This document shows, piece after piece, positions 27,353 to 35,837 of a DNA stretch of 64,000 nt (positions are counted from its first letter, which is position 1; each line of letters opens with the position of its first letter). The DNA comes from Balneola sp. (GTDB lineage Bacteria > Bacteroidota > Rhodothermia > Balneolales > Balneolaceae). The stretch covers positions 45,438 to 109,437 of the forward strand of contig JAEPPZ010000005.1 in assembly GCA_017640785.1 (NCBI GenBank), written 5' to 3'. A program made the position numbers and the translations under genes. The notes under the pieces are model-generated. The model saw only the letters and a program-made list of their open reading frames with translations, made no database searches and had not been told where the DNA came from.

Positions 27353-27430
27353 TAGATCAGATGAAGCAGGAACTTCAAAAAAACATTCCGCAGCGGAGCT
27401 ACGGAACGCGGGGTAAATAAAAATCAGCGA

Positions 27431-28861
27431 TCAAAAACCGGTAATTAATTCCATTAACCCACCAAAAGGCAAGATAGGCTCAATACCATAATACACGGTA
27501 AGCAGTGCAAGAATTACCAACGCGCCTTTGTAAAGGAAAGAAGCATCGATCATCTCTGTTTCTTTGTGAGCTTCGCGGAAGTATAAGTACACCATTACTC
27601 GTAAGTAATAGTACACACTGGCCGCACTGGCAAGCACCCCCACAATAGCGAGTGGAACCATGTTTGCGTTAATTGCTGCTGCAAATACATAGTACTTACC
27701 AACAAAGCCTACAAATGGAGGAATTCCTGCAAGTGAAAATAAGAAAAGCGACATCATCACTCCCATCATTGGCTTCTTAAAACCAAGTCCGGCAAGATTG
27801 TTGACATCAGAAAAATCAAGTCCTTTATTTCTTTCGTAATAAGCTACCACGCCAAATGCTCCAACATTCATGATGGTGTAAGCAAATAAGTAGAACGCCA
27901 CTGCACTGTAACCTTCCGGTGTTGCAGCTGATAATCCAACTAAGGCATACCCTGCGTGAGCAATACTTGAATAAGCCAACATTCTCTTTATGTTATCCTG
28001 AACAAGCGCAATGATGTTACCAAAGATCATAGTAATGATCGCTACAACAGAAAGCACTGCCTGCCAATCCAATCCTTCAACCGAAGGAAGCGCTCTGGAA
28101 AGAACCAGGATCATCGCCATAAAAGTAGCTGCTTTGGAAGCCGTAGCCATGTAAGCGGTAAGAGTTGTCGGCGTAGCCTGATACACATCCGGCGTCCACA
28201 TATGAAAAGGAACAGCAGACACTTTGAATAAGAATCCGATCAATAAAAGTGCTGCTCCTGCTAAGAATAAAAGATCACTGCTTGCTGCTGCGCCGATTCC
28301 GGGAATACTTGTCGTTCCTGTTGCGCCATAAAGAAGAGCTGCTCCGTACAATAAAAATCCTGTAGAGAATGCACCAAGTAAGAAATACTTAAGAGCTCCT
28401 TCCGCTCCCTGCTTCTCATTTTTGATCAAACCTGCCATCACATATAAACAGATAGACATAGTTTCCAATCCTAAGAAAAGAGAAATAAGATCGTTCGCTC
28501 CGGCAAGGCAGATCATTCCTGAAGTTGCGAAAAGGATCATTCCATATACTTCATTGTAGTTGTGATCAATGCCTTCCAGATAATCATTGGATAAGAAAAC
28601 GCAGAATAGCGTTCCGATTAGGATAATCACATTACCAAAAGCTGCAATCCCACCGTGAACCAACATTCCTGAAAAAGCTTCCTGCAGCGGAGTTCCCAAT
28701 GACTGGATTCCAAAAAACAGAGCTACGATCAGTGAAAAAGAAGTAACCCAGTATGCCGACTTGTGCCCGCTTTTGAGTGCTTCTATCGTAATTACTGCCA
28801 AACCGGCCACTGCTGTAATTATACCCGGTAAAAATGCTTGTAAATCGCCTAAATAATCCAT
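27431..28861 (-). CDS. nuoN: NADH-quinone oxidoreductase subunit N
   Basis: A 476-residue antiporter-like membrane subunit of complex I with about 14 helices. The Proton_antipo_M core has LALVQDNIKRMLAYSSIAHAGYALVG and SAVPFHMWTPDVYQATPT, with the conserved lysine in the discontinuous helix region, and GLETMSICLYVM with the conserved glutamate. It is last in the nuoL-nuoM-pterin dehydratase-nuoN unit, 9 bp after the dehydratase gene. No terminator was found before the repeat island that follows. Confidence 0.96.
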   Translation of the reverse strand: MDYLGDLQAFLPGIITAVAGLAVITIEALKSGHKSAYWVTSFSLIVALFFGIQSLGTPLQEAFSGMLVHGGIAAFGNVIILIGTLFCVFLSNDYLEGIDHNYNEVYGMILFATSGMICLAGANDLISLFLGLETMSICLYVMAGLIKNEKQGAEGALKYFLLGAFSTGFLLYGAALLYGATGTTSIPGIGAAASSDLLFLAGAALLLIGFLFKVSAVPFHMWTPDVYQATPTTLTAYMATASKAATFMAMILVLSRALPSVEGLDWQAVLSVVAIITMIFGNIIALVQDNIKRMLAYSSIAHAGYALVGLSAATPEGYSAVAFYLFAYTIMNVGAFGVVAYYERNKGLDFSDVNNLAGLGFKKPMMGVMMSLFLFSLAGIPPFVGFVGKYYVFAAAINANMVPLAIVGVLASAASVYYYLRVMVYLYFREAHKETEMIDASFLYKGALVILALLTVYYGIEPILPFGGLMELITGF

Positions 28862-28870
28862 TCTCGTAGT

Positions 28871-29152
28871 TTAAATAATACCTTCTATAGCGGTTGCTAA
28901 ATCAATATCCTTTTGAGTGACTTTATCGCCCGCGTCATGTGTGCTCAATTCAATTTTAACCGTATTGTACACATTAAACAAACCCGGATGATGACCTAAT
29001 TTTTCTGCTTCAAGCCCAATTCTTACTATAAAAGCCAACGCTTCTTTAAAATCTCCGAACTCAAATTTCTTTTTGATCTTGTCATTGCCGTGTTCCCATC
29101 CATTGAGATTTGAAACTGCATTTCGAATTTCTTGTTCTGAAAGTGGTTCCAT
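28871..29152 (-). CDS. pterin-4a-carbinolamine dehydratase
   Basis: A 93-residue protein with the full family signature: AEKLGHHPGLFNVYN, then TVKIELSTHDAGDKVTQKDIDLA. The two histidines and the later THDAG histidine are the residues needed to dehydrate 4a-hydroxytetrahydropterin. The family also includes transcriptional cofactors (DCoH) and proteins with no known pterin role. It is embedded in the nuo operon, 7 bp after nuoM and 9 bp before nuoN, with an AAGG ribosome-binding site. No phenylalanine hydroxylase is in the window, so its role here is open. Confidence 0.93.
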   Translation of the reverse strand: MEPLSEQEIRNAVSNLNGWEHGNDKIKKKFEFGDFKEALAFIVRIGLEAEKLGHHPGLFNVYNTVKIELSTHDAGDKVTQKDIDLATAIEGII

Positions 29153-29159
29153 ACTTACC

Positions 29160-30779
29160 TTAGTTAGTTGAGACCATTAAAGATTCTGATTCCGTTTCTT
29201 CGTCTACTCCGTAAAAAGAATTAGCCCATTCCGGAAGATCTTCCGTCTTAGAAGTTTCCAGTACTGCAAGACTTTTCTCTTTGGATGTGATAATCAATTC
29301 AGTAACCTGATTCTCTGAATACTTTGTGAAATTAACCGGATGAATTCCGATCCAGAACATGAAGATCACGAGCGGTACTAATAATCCGATCTCACGTGCA
29401 TTCAGATCTACCAATTTCTTATTCTCTTCGTTTTCAAGCGGACCAAACATTACTCTTTGGAACATCCACAGCATATATACTGCAGCCAAGATCACTCCTG
29501 AAGCAGCTAATATTGCAAATACTTTGTTGTCGTATAGTTCAGAGAAGAAAGAACCGTTCAGGATCAAAAATTCACCTACAAAACCGTTAAGTCCCGGAAG
29601 TCCGATGGAAGCCAAAGTTGCGATCATAAACATAACCGTGAAGATCGGCATCCTTTTAGCAATTCCGCCAAAATCTTTGATCATTCTTGTGTGACGACGA
29701 TCATAAATCATTCCAACAATAAGGAATAACGCTCCGGTTGAAAGTCCGTGGTTTACCATCTGGATGATCGCTCCCTGAACAGCTACTGTGTTCAATGCGA
29801 AAATTCCCAGAACTACAAATCCTAAGTGACTTACTGATGAGTAAGCAACCAATTTCTTAACATCTTTCTGTACCATCGCTACCAATGCGCCGTAGATAAT
29901 TCCGATCACTGCAAGTGTAGCCATGTAAGGAGCGAATTCCATAAATGCATTCGGGAAAAGAGGTAAACAAACTCTGATCAAACCATAGGTTCCCATCTTC
30001 AACATAATGGCTGCAAGAACAACTGAACCCGCTGTTGGAGCTTCGGTATGTGCATAAGGCAACCAGGTATGGAATGGGAAAAGTGGCACTTTGATACAGA
30101 ATGCCAGCGCAAAAGCCAGGAATAAATATGTTTGCTCAACCAATCCGATTTGGTAGATATCACTTGATAAGAATCTCCAATCTAGTGTAAAGTTCACACC
30201 GCTCATCATAGAACCGGCATCGTATCCAACGTAGATCAATCCTACCAACATGATCAACGAACCAACCAATGTGTAAATAAAGAACTTTAAAGTTGCACGG
30301 ATTCTGTCGCTTCCACCCCAGATCCCGATCAGGAAGTACATAGGAATTAGCGAAAGCTCAAAGAATACATAAAACACCAACAGATCAAGAGAAGCAAATA
30401 CTCCTAAAGAAGCAGTTTGAAGTAATAATAACATTGCCAGATAACCGCTCAAATGCTTTGCTACAGAATTCCATGAAGAAATGATTACGATCGGCCCCAT
30501 GAACGTCGTAAGCATAAAGAGCAACAAACTCAGTCCGTCAAGACCAACCAGATATTTGATATCCAAAGTTGAACTTATTCTTCCACCTTCGGTGAGATAT
30601 TGAGCTGCTCCTGAATTCACGACATCAAAATTGAACATCAATGGAAGTGAAATTAAGAAAGTAGCACTGGTTACAAGAAGCGCGCTCCACTTTTTCATGT
30701 TCTCATTCTTTGAAAGCAGAATAAGGGGAATTCCTAAAAGCGGAAGATAAATGGTGATATTTAGTAGTGTTTCCATCAA
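29160..30779 (-). CDS. nuoM: NADH-quinone oxidoreductase subunit M
   Basis: A 539-residue antiporter-like complex I subunit. Typical segments are FFELSLIPMYFLIGIWGG (conserved glutamate), KVPLFPFHTWLPYAHTEAPTAGSV (conserved lysine), QKDVKKLVAYSSVSHLGFVVLG, and GLPGLNGFVGEF. It has about 14 membrane helices. A soluble tail of about 40 residues at the C-terminus (from KEKSLAVLETS, acidic, ending MVSTN) is longer than in E. coli. It is 13 bp downstream of nuoL. Confidence 0.96.
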   Translation of the reverse strand: MMETLLNITIYLPLLGIPLILLSKNENMKKWSALLVTSATFLISLPLMFNFDVVNSGAAQYLTEGGRISSTLDIKYLVGLDGLSLLLFMLTTFMGPIVIISSWNSVAKHLSGYLAMLLLLQTASLGVFASLDLLVFYVFFELSLIPMYFLIGIWGGSDRIRATLKFFIYTLVGSLIMLVGLIYVGYDAGSMMSGVNFTLDWRFLSSDIYQIGLVEQTYLFLAFALAFCIKVPLFPFHTWLPYAHTEAPTAGSVVLAAIMLKMGTYGLIRVCLPLFPNAFMEFAPYMATLAVIGIIYGALVAMVQKDVKKLVAYSSVSHLGFVVLGIFALNTVAVQGAIIQMVNHGLSTGALFLIVGMIYDRRHTRMIKDFGGIAKRMPIFTVMFMIATLASIGLPGLNGFVGEFLILNGSFFSELYDNKVFAILAASGVILAAVYMLWMFQRVMFGPLENEENKKLVDLNAREIGLLVPLVIFMFWIGIHPVNFTKYSENQVTELIITSKEKSLAVLETSKTEDLPEWANSFYGVDEETESESLMVSTN

Positions 30780-30792
30780 GTGTTTGAAGAAA

Positions 30793-32814
30793 TTACGAAA
30801 TCATTAAATACAGGATGACAATCACCCCGATTACAAAAGCAAGAGCATAGCTTGAAACCACACCGGTTTGCAAGTATCTGAATAAACTACCGAACAATCG
30901 AACCGTTCCGGCAATAGCGTTTACAATGCCGTCCACAACTTTCATGTCGAACACGGCAAGTACTTTGTCAGAGAATTTCACTGTAGGATTAGCAACCAAT
31001 CCTTCATAAACGTCATCAAGATTGTACTTGTCTTTCCAAACGCTGTACAACCCTCCGAATCTGGAAGCGATCTTAGCATCTGATTCTTCCTGCTGATCGT
31101 TATTATACATTCTGAATGCCAACCAAACTCCGGAAATCGCAATTAGAATAGAAACTGACATCAACACCCATTCGACCCAATGTTCCATTTCTATAATGTA
31201 ATCTGCATTTATTTTATACAGCCAGTCATGTAATAAATTGATATGAGCAGGTTCGTGAGTAAAAGTCTCAACTATAAAATTCGGTACTCCTAAAAATCCA
31301 CCGAAGATCGCAAGAATTGCTAGTATCCAAAGTGGAGTAGTCATATTCCAAGGATTCTCGTGTAAGAATTTTTCTGCTCCAACAGCTTCTTTGATCTTAG
31401 TTGGAAGTTTGAATGATCCGTGGAAAGTGGTCAGTGTTAATCGGAACATATAGAATGCGGTCAGGAATGCGGTAATGATTCCAACGCCCCAAAGCATCAT
31501 GTACACCCAGCTTCCACCGTCAGCTAAACCGGCATTCATTGTCATAGCAAGAACTTCATCTTTTGAGAAGAAACCAGCCAGTGGAGGAATACCTGCAATA
31601 GCTACCGTAGCAATTAAAAAAGTCTTGTAAGTTGACGGCATATATTTTTTAAGTCCACCCATAAAACGCATATCCTGAGGATCGAAATGGACATCTTTGC
31701 CTTCTTTGTGTAACCCGTGTTCCACATGCTCCATGGCATGAATCACAGAACCTGAACCAAGGAATAAACATGCTTTGAAGAATGCGTGCGTAACAACATG
31801 GAACATTGCTGCTGTAAATCCACCTGCTCCAAGCGCGAGGAACATATATCCTAACTGAGAAACTGTTGAGTATGCCAGCACACCTTTAATATCGTTTTGT
31901 GTGATGGCAATAGTTGCCGCTACAATTGCTGTCAACGCACCAATTACAGAGATAATGATCATCACTTCAGGGATCATCGCATACATTGGCGACATTCTGG
32001 AAATCAGATAAATTCCGGAAGTTACCATCGTTGCCGCGTGGATAAGTGCGGAAACCGGAGTTGGACCAGCCATCGCATCCGGCAACCAAACAAATAGTGG
32101 GATCTGAGCACTTTTACCGGTTGCTCCTACAAACATCAATAACCCGATAGCAACCATATATCCTTCAGTGAAGCTGTCAAGATTCCCTAAAATTACATCA
32201 AAATTTAAACTTCCAACGGTTTGGAAGATCATAAACATAGCGATCAAGAAAGCGAAATCACCAATACGGTTATATATAAAAGCTTTTTTGGCCGCGTCTG
32301 ATTTCGCCATGTCGGTGTACCAGAAACCGATCAACAGGTACGAACATACACCTACACCTTCCCATCCTAAGAATAAAAGAAGAAGATTATTACCTAAAAC
32401 TAGGTTTAACATCGCAAAGATGAACAAATTCAGATAGGCGAAGAACTTCCAATACCCTTCGTCATGCGACATATAGCCCATGGAATAGATGTGGATCAGG
32501 AAACCGACTCCTGTCACAACCATAGTCATCATTACAGACAATTGATCTACACGATAGGCAACATCAACACTGAAAGTGCCAACATCCATCCATGTAAATA
32601 ATTTATAGACGAGGGCTTCAGAGCCCGCATTCATGTTTATGAAGAAATAAACAGCGATTACAAAAGGTATAAATACTGCCGTGCTGGCAATACTACCAAT
32701 TAGTTGTCTTTTATTTCTGTAGCTCTCTACAAACAAACCTGTCAATCCATTGATCAGGAAGCCCAAAAGGGGAAGAGCAATAATTAGAGAAAACAGCGCC
32801 GTAGCGGATTCCAT
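30793..32814 (-). CDS. nuoL: NADH-quinone oxidoreductase subunit L
   Basis: A 673-residue complex I subunit, the largest antiporter-like arm protein. Motifs: WEGVGVCSYLLIGFW (conserved glutamate), KSAQIPLFVWLPDAMAGPTPVSALIHAATMVTSGIYL, and AITQNDIKGVLAYSTVSQLGYM. The C-terminal third carries the long amphipathic lateral helix (about 545-620). Length is normal. It starts the nuoL-nuoM-dehydratase-nuoN unit and is divergent from the antiporter gene at 33065. A strong -7 box lies about 60 nt upstream. Confidence 0.96.
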   Translation of the reverse strand: MESATALFSLIIALPLLGFLINGLTGLFVESYRNKRQLIGSIASTAVFIPFVIAVYFFINMNAGSEALVYKLFTWMDVGTFSVDVAYRVDQLSVMMTMVVTGVGFLIHIYSMGYMSHDEGYWKFFAYLNLFIFAMLNLVLGNNLLLLFLGWEGVGVCSYLLIGFWYTDMAKSDAAKKAFIYNRIGDFAFLIAMFMIFQTVGSLNFDVILGNLDSFTEGYMVAIGLLMFVGATGKSAQIPLFVWLPDAMAGPTPVSALIHAATMVTSGIYLISRMSPMYAMIPEVMIIISVIGALTAIVAATIAITQNDIKGVLAYSTVSQLGYMFLALGAGGFTAAMFHVVTHAFFKACLFLGSGSVIHAMEHVEHGLHKEGKDVHFDPQDMRFMGGLKKYMPSTYKTFLIATVAIAGIPPLAGFFSKDEVLAMTMNAGLADGGSWVYMMLWGVGIITAFLTAFYMFRLTLTTFHGSFKLPTKIKEAVGAEKFLHENPWNMTTPLWILAILAIFGGFLGVPNFIVETFTHEPAHINLLHDWLYKINADYIIEMEHWVEWVLMSVSILIAISGVWLAFRMYNNDQQEESDAKIASRFGGLYSVWKDKYNLDDVYEGLVANPTVKFSDKVLAVFDMKVVDGIVNAIAGTVRLFGSLFRYLQTGVVSSYALAFVIGVIVILYLMIS

Positions 32815-32871
32815 TTAACTTGTTTTAGAATTAAACCCAAAAACCTAAACCTGACGGCTTAAATTGGTTGG

Positions 32872-32906
32872 CAAAGATACAAAAAAGTACAGGAAGGTAA
32901 AGACAA
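32872..32906 (-). promoter_or_regulatory. candidate nuoLMN promoter
   Basis: Minus strand: TATCTTTG (32879-32872), an exact TAnnTTTG box. A TTG lies 24 nt upstream (32906-32904), somewhat longer than usual. The leader would be about 50 nt. Confidence 0.4.
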
Positions 32907-32983
32907 TTTTGGGTAAAATATTGAGTAAGTAATTCAGGGCTTTACAATTTTTTTACAGGAATTTTTAAATAATGGAATGGTTA

Positions 32984-32991
32984 TACTTTTG
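32984..32991 (+). promoter_or_regulatory. candidate -7 box for the NhaD-type gene
   Basis: TACTTTTG, an exact TAnnTTTG match, 70-80 nt before the likely start. It is divergent from the nuoL promoter. No -33 TTG at the right distance. Confidence 0.35.
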
Positions 32992-33064
32992 AAGTGTTTA
33001 TTCATCTATTATTTTGACACAAAGAAATTTCAATAAAAATTATCTTCAAGTGAACTTAAAAAAA

Positions 33065-34489
33065 ATGCTTTCGGGAGTACGAATAATTGCCGCTCCTCTC
33101 TTCGTATTACTACTTTCAACCGTTTCTTTTGCAGCTGAGGGCTCCGGTCATGGAATTGATGGAAGTAACTTAAGCCTGTATTGGGTAATTCCTTTTGCGG
33201 GAATTCTACTCTCAATCGCGCTCTTTCCACTCTTCGCAGAAGACTTTTGGCATCATCATTTTGGGAAAATATCCGCAGTTTGGGCTTTTTCTTTGTTGAT
33301 TCCAATGGTCATTACTTTCGGTTTTAATGCTGCATTATATGAAGTACTCCATGCATATTTACTGGAATACTTTCCTTTTATTATTTTGCTGCTCGCTCTC
33401 TTTACCGTATCAGGCGGGGTTAGAATTAAGGGCTACCTACAAGGTACTCCGGAAGTAAATACCGGATTATTACTTTTAGGAACTATCTTAGCAAGTTGGA
33501 TGGGAACTACAGGGGCCGCCATGTTACTTATCCGCCCTATGCTGCGCGCAAATGCATGGAGAGAAAAGAAAGTGCACATGGTTGTATTCTTTATCTTTTT
33601 GGTAGCGAACGTTGGTGGTTCATTAACTCCACTTGGCGACCCACCCTTATTCTTAGGTTTCCTGCAAGGAGTTGATTTTTTCTGGACTACAACTCACTTA
33701 TTCTGGGAAATGGCATTTGTAGCTGCCATACTACTTGTACTATACTATTTCTGGGATAAAGCTCTTTATAAAAAAGAAACCAATTCACAGCCTCAGGATC
33801 CGGGTGATCAACCATTAGGAATTGAAGGTGGATTTAATTTATTGCTTCTTTTAGGAGTTGTAGTAGCTGTTTTGTTCTCAGGATTGGTTCATTTAGGTGA
33901 ATTTGAGATCTACCACGTACATGTTACTTATGAAAATCTGATCCGTGATCTGGCGCTTCTTCTTCTTGCATGGGCGAGCTGGCACTTCACTTCTAAAGAA
34001 AGTCGTGCTGCAAATGGCTTTAACTGGTTCCCGATTCAGGAAGTCGGAAAGTTATTCGCCGGTATTTTCATAACTATTATTGCCCCAATTGCTATGCTGA
34101 AAGCTGCCAACAATGGCCAAGGTGCTCTTCAGTTTGTAAATGATGCAGTTTTTGATGGAAACGGAGACCCGATCAACGAAATGTTCTTCTGGATAACCGG
34201 TTTACTTTCTGCATTCCTGGATAATGCACCAACTTATTTGGTATTCTTTAATGCTGCCGGTGGAAGTGCAGATGTACTTATGAATCAAATGACACAAACG
34301 CTTGTAGCAATCTCCAGTGGTGCCGTTTTCTTTGGCGCGCTTACATATATTGGTAACGCACCAAACTTTATGGTTAAATCTATTGCCGAGCAAAGTGGTG
34401 TAAAAATGCCAACATTTGGAGCATATATGCTGTGGTCATTTGGTATATTAGTGCCGATCTACTTACTCGTCACCTTTTTATTCATTTAA
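33065..34489 (+). CDS. nhaD: NhaD-type Na+/H+ antiporter (ion transporter superfamily)
   Basis: A 474-residue polytopic transporter with 12 or so membrane segments. The family motifs are ASWMGTTGAAMLLIRPMLRAN, FLVANVGGSLTPLGDPPLFLGFL and the repeat-2 counterpart GLLSAFLDNAPTYLVFFNAAGG, followed by GNAPNFMVKSIAEQ. It exchanges sodium (or lithium) for protons across the inner membrane. The N-terminus begins with a signal-like helix ending VSFAAEG. The start could be the ATG at 33065 or a GTG at 33050. A TTG at 33014 is less likely. It lies between the two parts of complex I, divergent from nuoL, and is followed directly by the outer-membrane barrel gene. Confidence 0.85.
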   Translation: MLSGVRIIAAPLFVLLLSTVSFAAEGSGHGIDGSNLSLYWVIPFAGILLSIALFPLFAEDFWHHHFGKISAVWAFSLLIPMVITFGFNAALYEVLHAYLLEYFPFIILLLALFTVSGGVRIKGYLQGTPEVNTGLLLLGTILASWMGTTGAAMLLIRPMLRANAWREKKVHMVVFFIFLVANVGGSLTPLGDPPLFLGFLQGVDFFWTTTHLFWEMAFVAAILLVLYYFWDKALYKKETNSQPQDPGDQPLGIEGGFNLLLLLGVVVAVLFSGLVHLGEFEIYHVHVTYENLIRDLALLLLAWASWHFTSKESRAANGFNWFPIQEVGKLFAGIFITIIAPIAMLKAANNGQGALQFVNDAVFDGNGDPINEMFFWITGLLSAFLDNAPTYLVFFNAAGGSADVLMNQMTQTLVAISSGAVFFGALTYIGNAPNFMVKSIAEQSGVKMPTFGAYMLWSFGILVPIYLLVTFLFI

Positions 34490-35653
34490 GTGAGCAAAGA
34501 GCTTAATTATTTATCTAAAGGAGCAGTTTTACTGCTCCTTTTTTGTTCTGCAGAACTTTCTGCTCAGAATTCGCCTAATGTAGTTGTAACAGACTCTATT
34601 GAAACTGCATTTCTTCCTGCACTTTCTTTTAAGTCAGATTTAGGATTCTTGGCAGGCGGAATGGTTCAGAGATTTCACTATGCAGAAAAAGTTAAGCCTT
34701 TCTACTCGTCAAGCCGGATTGTTGCAGTAGCATCAACCAAAGGTTTAGCTTCGTTTTTGATCGAATTTGATAAACCGGATGCATTTAATACTAATTATCG
34801 GTTAACGAATTCGTTGATAGTTTCTCGATTTTTACAAGACAACTATTTCGGAATTGGTTCTTATGAAAAAATTGAAAATTCGTTCAATGCTTCAACCAAC
34901 TTGTACTCTTTTAATTCCTTCACTGTTGGGGTTTATTCGGAGTTAAGAGTCCCCGCATATAAAACATCTAAAAACCAATTGGATGTTCTCACTTTCTTAA
35001 ATTTCGATTATGAAACACCATGGGATAATGACTCAAGCAGTTTGATATCTCAGCAACAGCCCATCGGGTTTAAAGGCGGAAGGTCAGTAAATTTAGGACT
35101 TGGTTTGATTTGGGAAAACAGAAACAGTGAATTTCGCCCGACTTCAGGAAACTTTATCGAAAGTAGTTTTGAATCGGGACAAAACTGGTGGGGAAGTTCA
35201 TATAACTCATATGCCTTTAAGTTCGATGTGCGCCAATATTATACATTCAATTTTATTAAAAATATTACCTTTGCAAATCGACTTTTCACTAAACAAACCT
35301 TTGGTGACACACCATACTGGAAGCTTGCATATGCCGGTGATGAAGAGACTCTTAGGGGTTATCCATCCAAACGATTTATGGATGACAATCTAATTCTGTT
35401 CAATACAGAGCTAAGAACCTGGCTTTTCAATATTGATGCTGTAGGAGGAGAATTTGGTGGGACTTTATTCTTTGACGTAGGAAGAACTTACCCTAACGGT
35501 GAGTCTTTTGATAATATCTTTAACGATCTAAAATATTCGTATGGTCTTGGAGGAACAAGCTCATTTTTTACTCCTGATTTTATACTTCGCTGTGATGTGG
35601 GCTTTTCTGAAGAAGGAGTTGGGGTGTACTTTACTGCGGGATATATGTTTTAG
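34490..35653 (+). CDS. Omp85/BamA-like outer-membrane barrel without POTRA domains
   Basis: A 387-residue protein starting with GTG directly after the antiporter stop. It has a signal peptide ending AELSAQ, then about 360 residues of alternating beta-strand pattern with the Omp85 barrel features (GLIWENRNSEFRPTSGNFIE, DEETLRGYPSKRFMDDN, LFFDVGRTYP, GYMF terminus). This is the bacterial surface antigen D15 type, lacking periplasmic POTRA repeats. It probably passes substrate or assembles membrane proteins; specificity unknown. The hydrophobic core of the signal is encoded by a perfect terminator hairpin (34518-34546), so expression relative to the antiporter may be attenuated. Confidence 0.8.
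   Translation: MSKELNYLSKGAVLLLLFCSAELSAQNSPNVVVTDSIETAFLPALSFKSDLGFLAGGMVQRFHYAEKVKPFYSSSRIVAVASTKGLASFLIEFDKPDAFNTNYRLTNSLIVSRFLQDNYFGIGSYEKIENSFNASTNLYSFNSFTVGVYSELRVPAYKTSKNQLDVLTFLNFDYETPWDNDSSSLISQQQPIGFKGGRSVNLGLGLIWENRNSEFRPTSGNFIESSFESGQNWWGSSYNSYAFKFDVRQYYTFNFIKNITFANRLFTKQTFGDTPYWKLAYAGDEETLRGYPSKRFMDDNLILFNTELRTWLFNIDAVGGEFGGTLFFDVGRTYPNGESFDNIFNDLKYSYGLGGTSSFFTPDFILRCDVGFSEEGVGVYFTAGYMF
34518..34546 (+). terminator. terminator-like hairpin inside the signal-peptide coding region
   Basis: AAAGGAGCAGT, TTT, ACTGCTCCTTT, followed by further T: an 11-bp perfect stem with a poly-T tail. It begins 29 nt after the antiporter stop and lies inside codons 10-19 of the barrel gene (KGAVLLLLF). 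Confidence 0.6.
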
Positions 35654-35830
35654 CCAAAGCAAAGCTTTGGAATTAAGAATGTAGAATTAAAAATTAAGAA
35701 TTATTGGCCTTGTCATTTCGAAGAAACTTGCCGACTGAGAAATCCAGAGTTTCATTTAAAGGTAATTTTTTTGATATCTCGCTTTGCTCGATATGACAAA
35801 ACAGAAATTTTAATCTTACATCTTTAATTT
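35654..35830. repeat. nested palindromic element after the barrel gene
   Basis: Starts with the hairpin CCAAAGC-aaa-GCTTTGG. Then come long imperfect inverted arms: TTGTCATTTCGA...GAGAAATC (about 35705-35740) against GATATCTCGC...ATATGACAA (about 35775-35802), and outer AT-rich arms containing GAATTAAAAATTAA on both sides. The right edge abuts the stop of the lipoprotein gene. Confidence 0.6.
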
Positions 35831-35837
35831 TTAATTC

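Larger units (their letters stand above)
26031..27430. other. gene-free repeat island between rpsF and nuoN
   Basis: About 1.4 kb with no credible reading frame on either strand. Besides the listed repeats it contains several smaller hairpins (for example near 26660-26690). Both flanking genes are transcribed away from or toward it on the minus strand: nuoN ends here and rpsF starts here. Confidence 0.7.
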
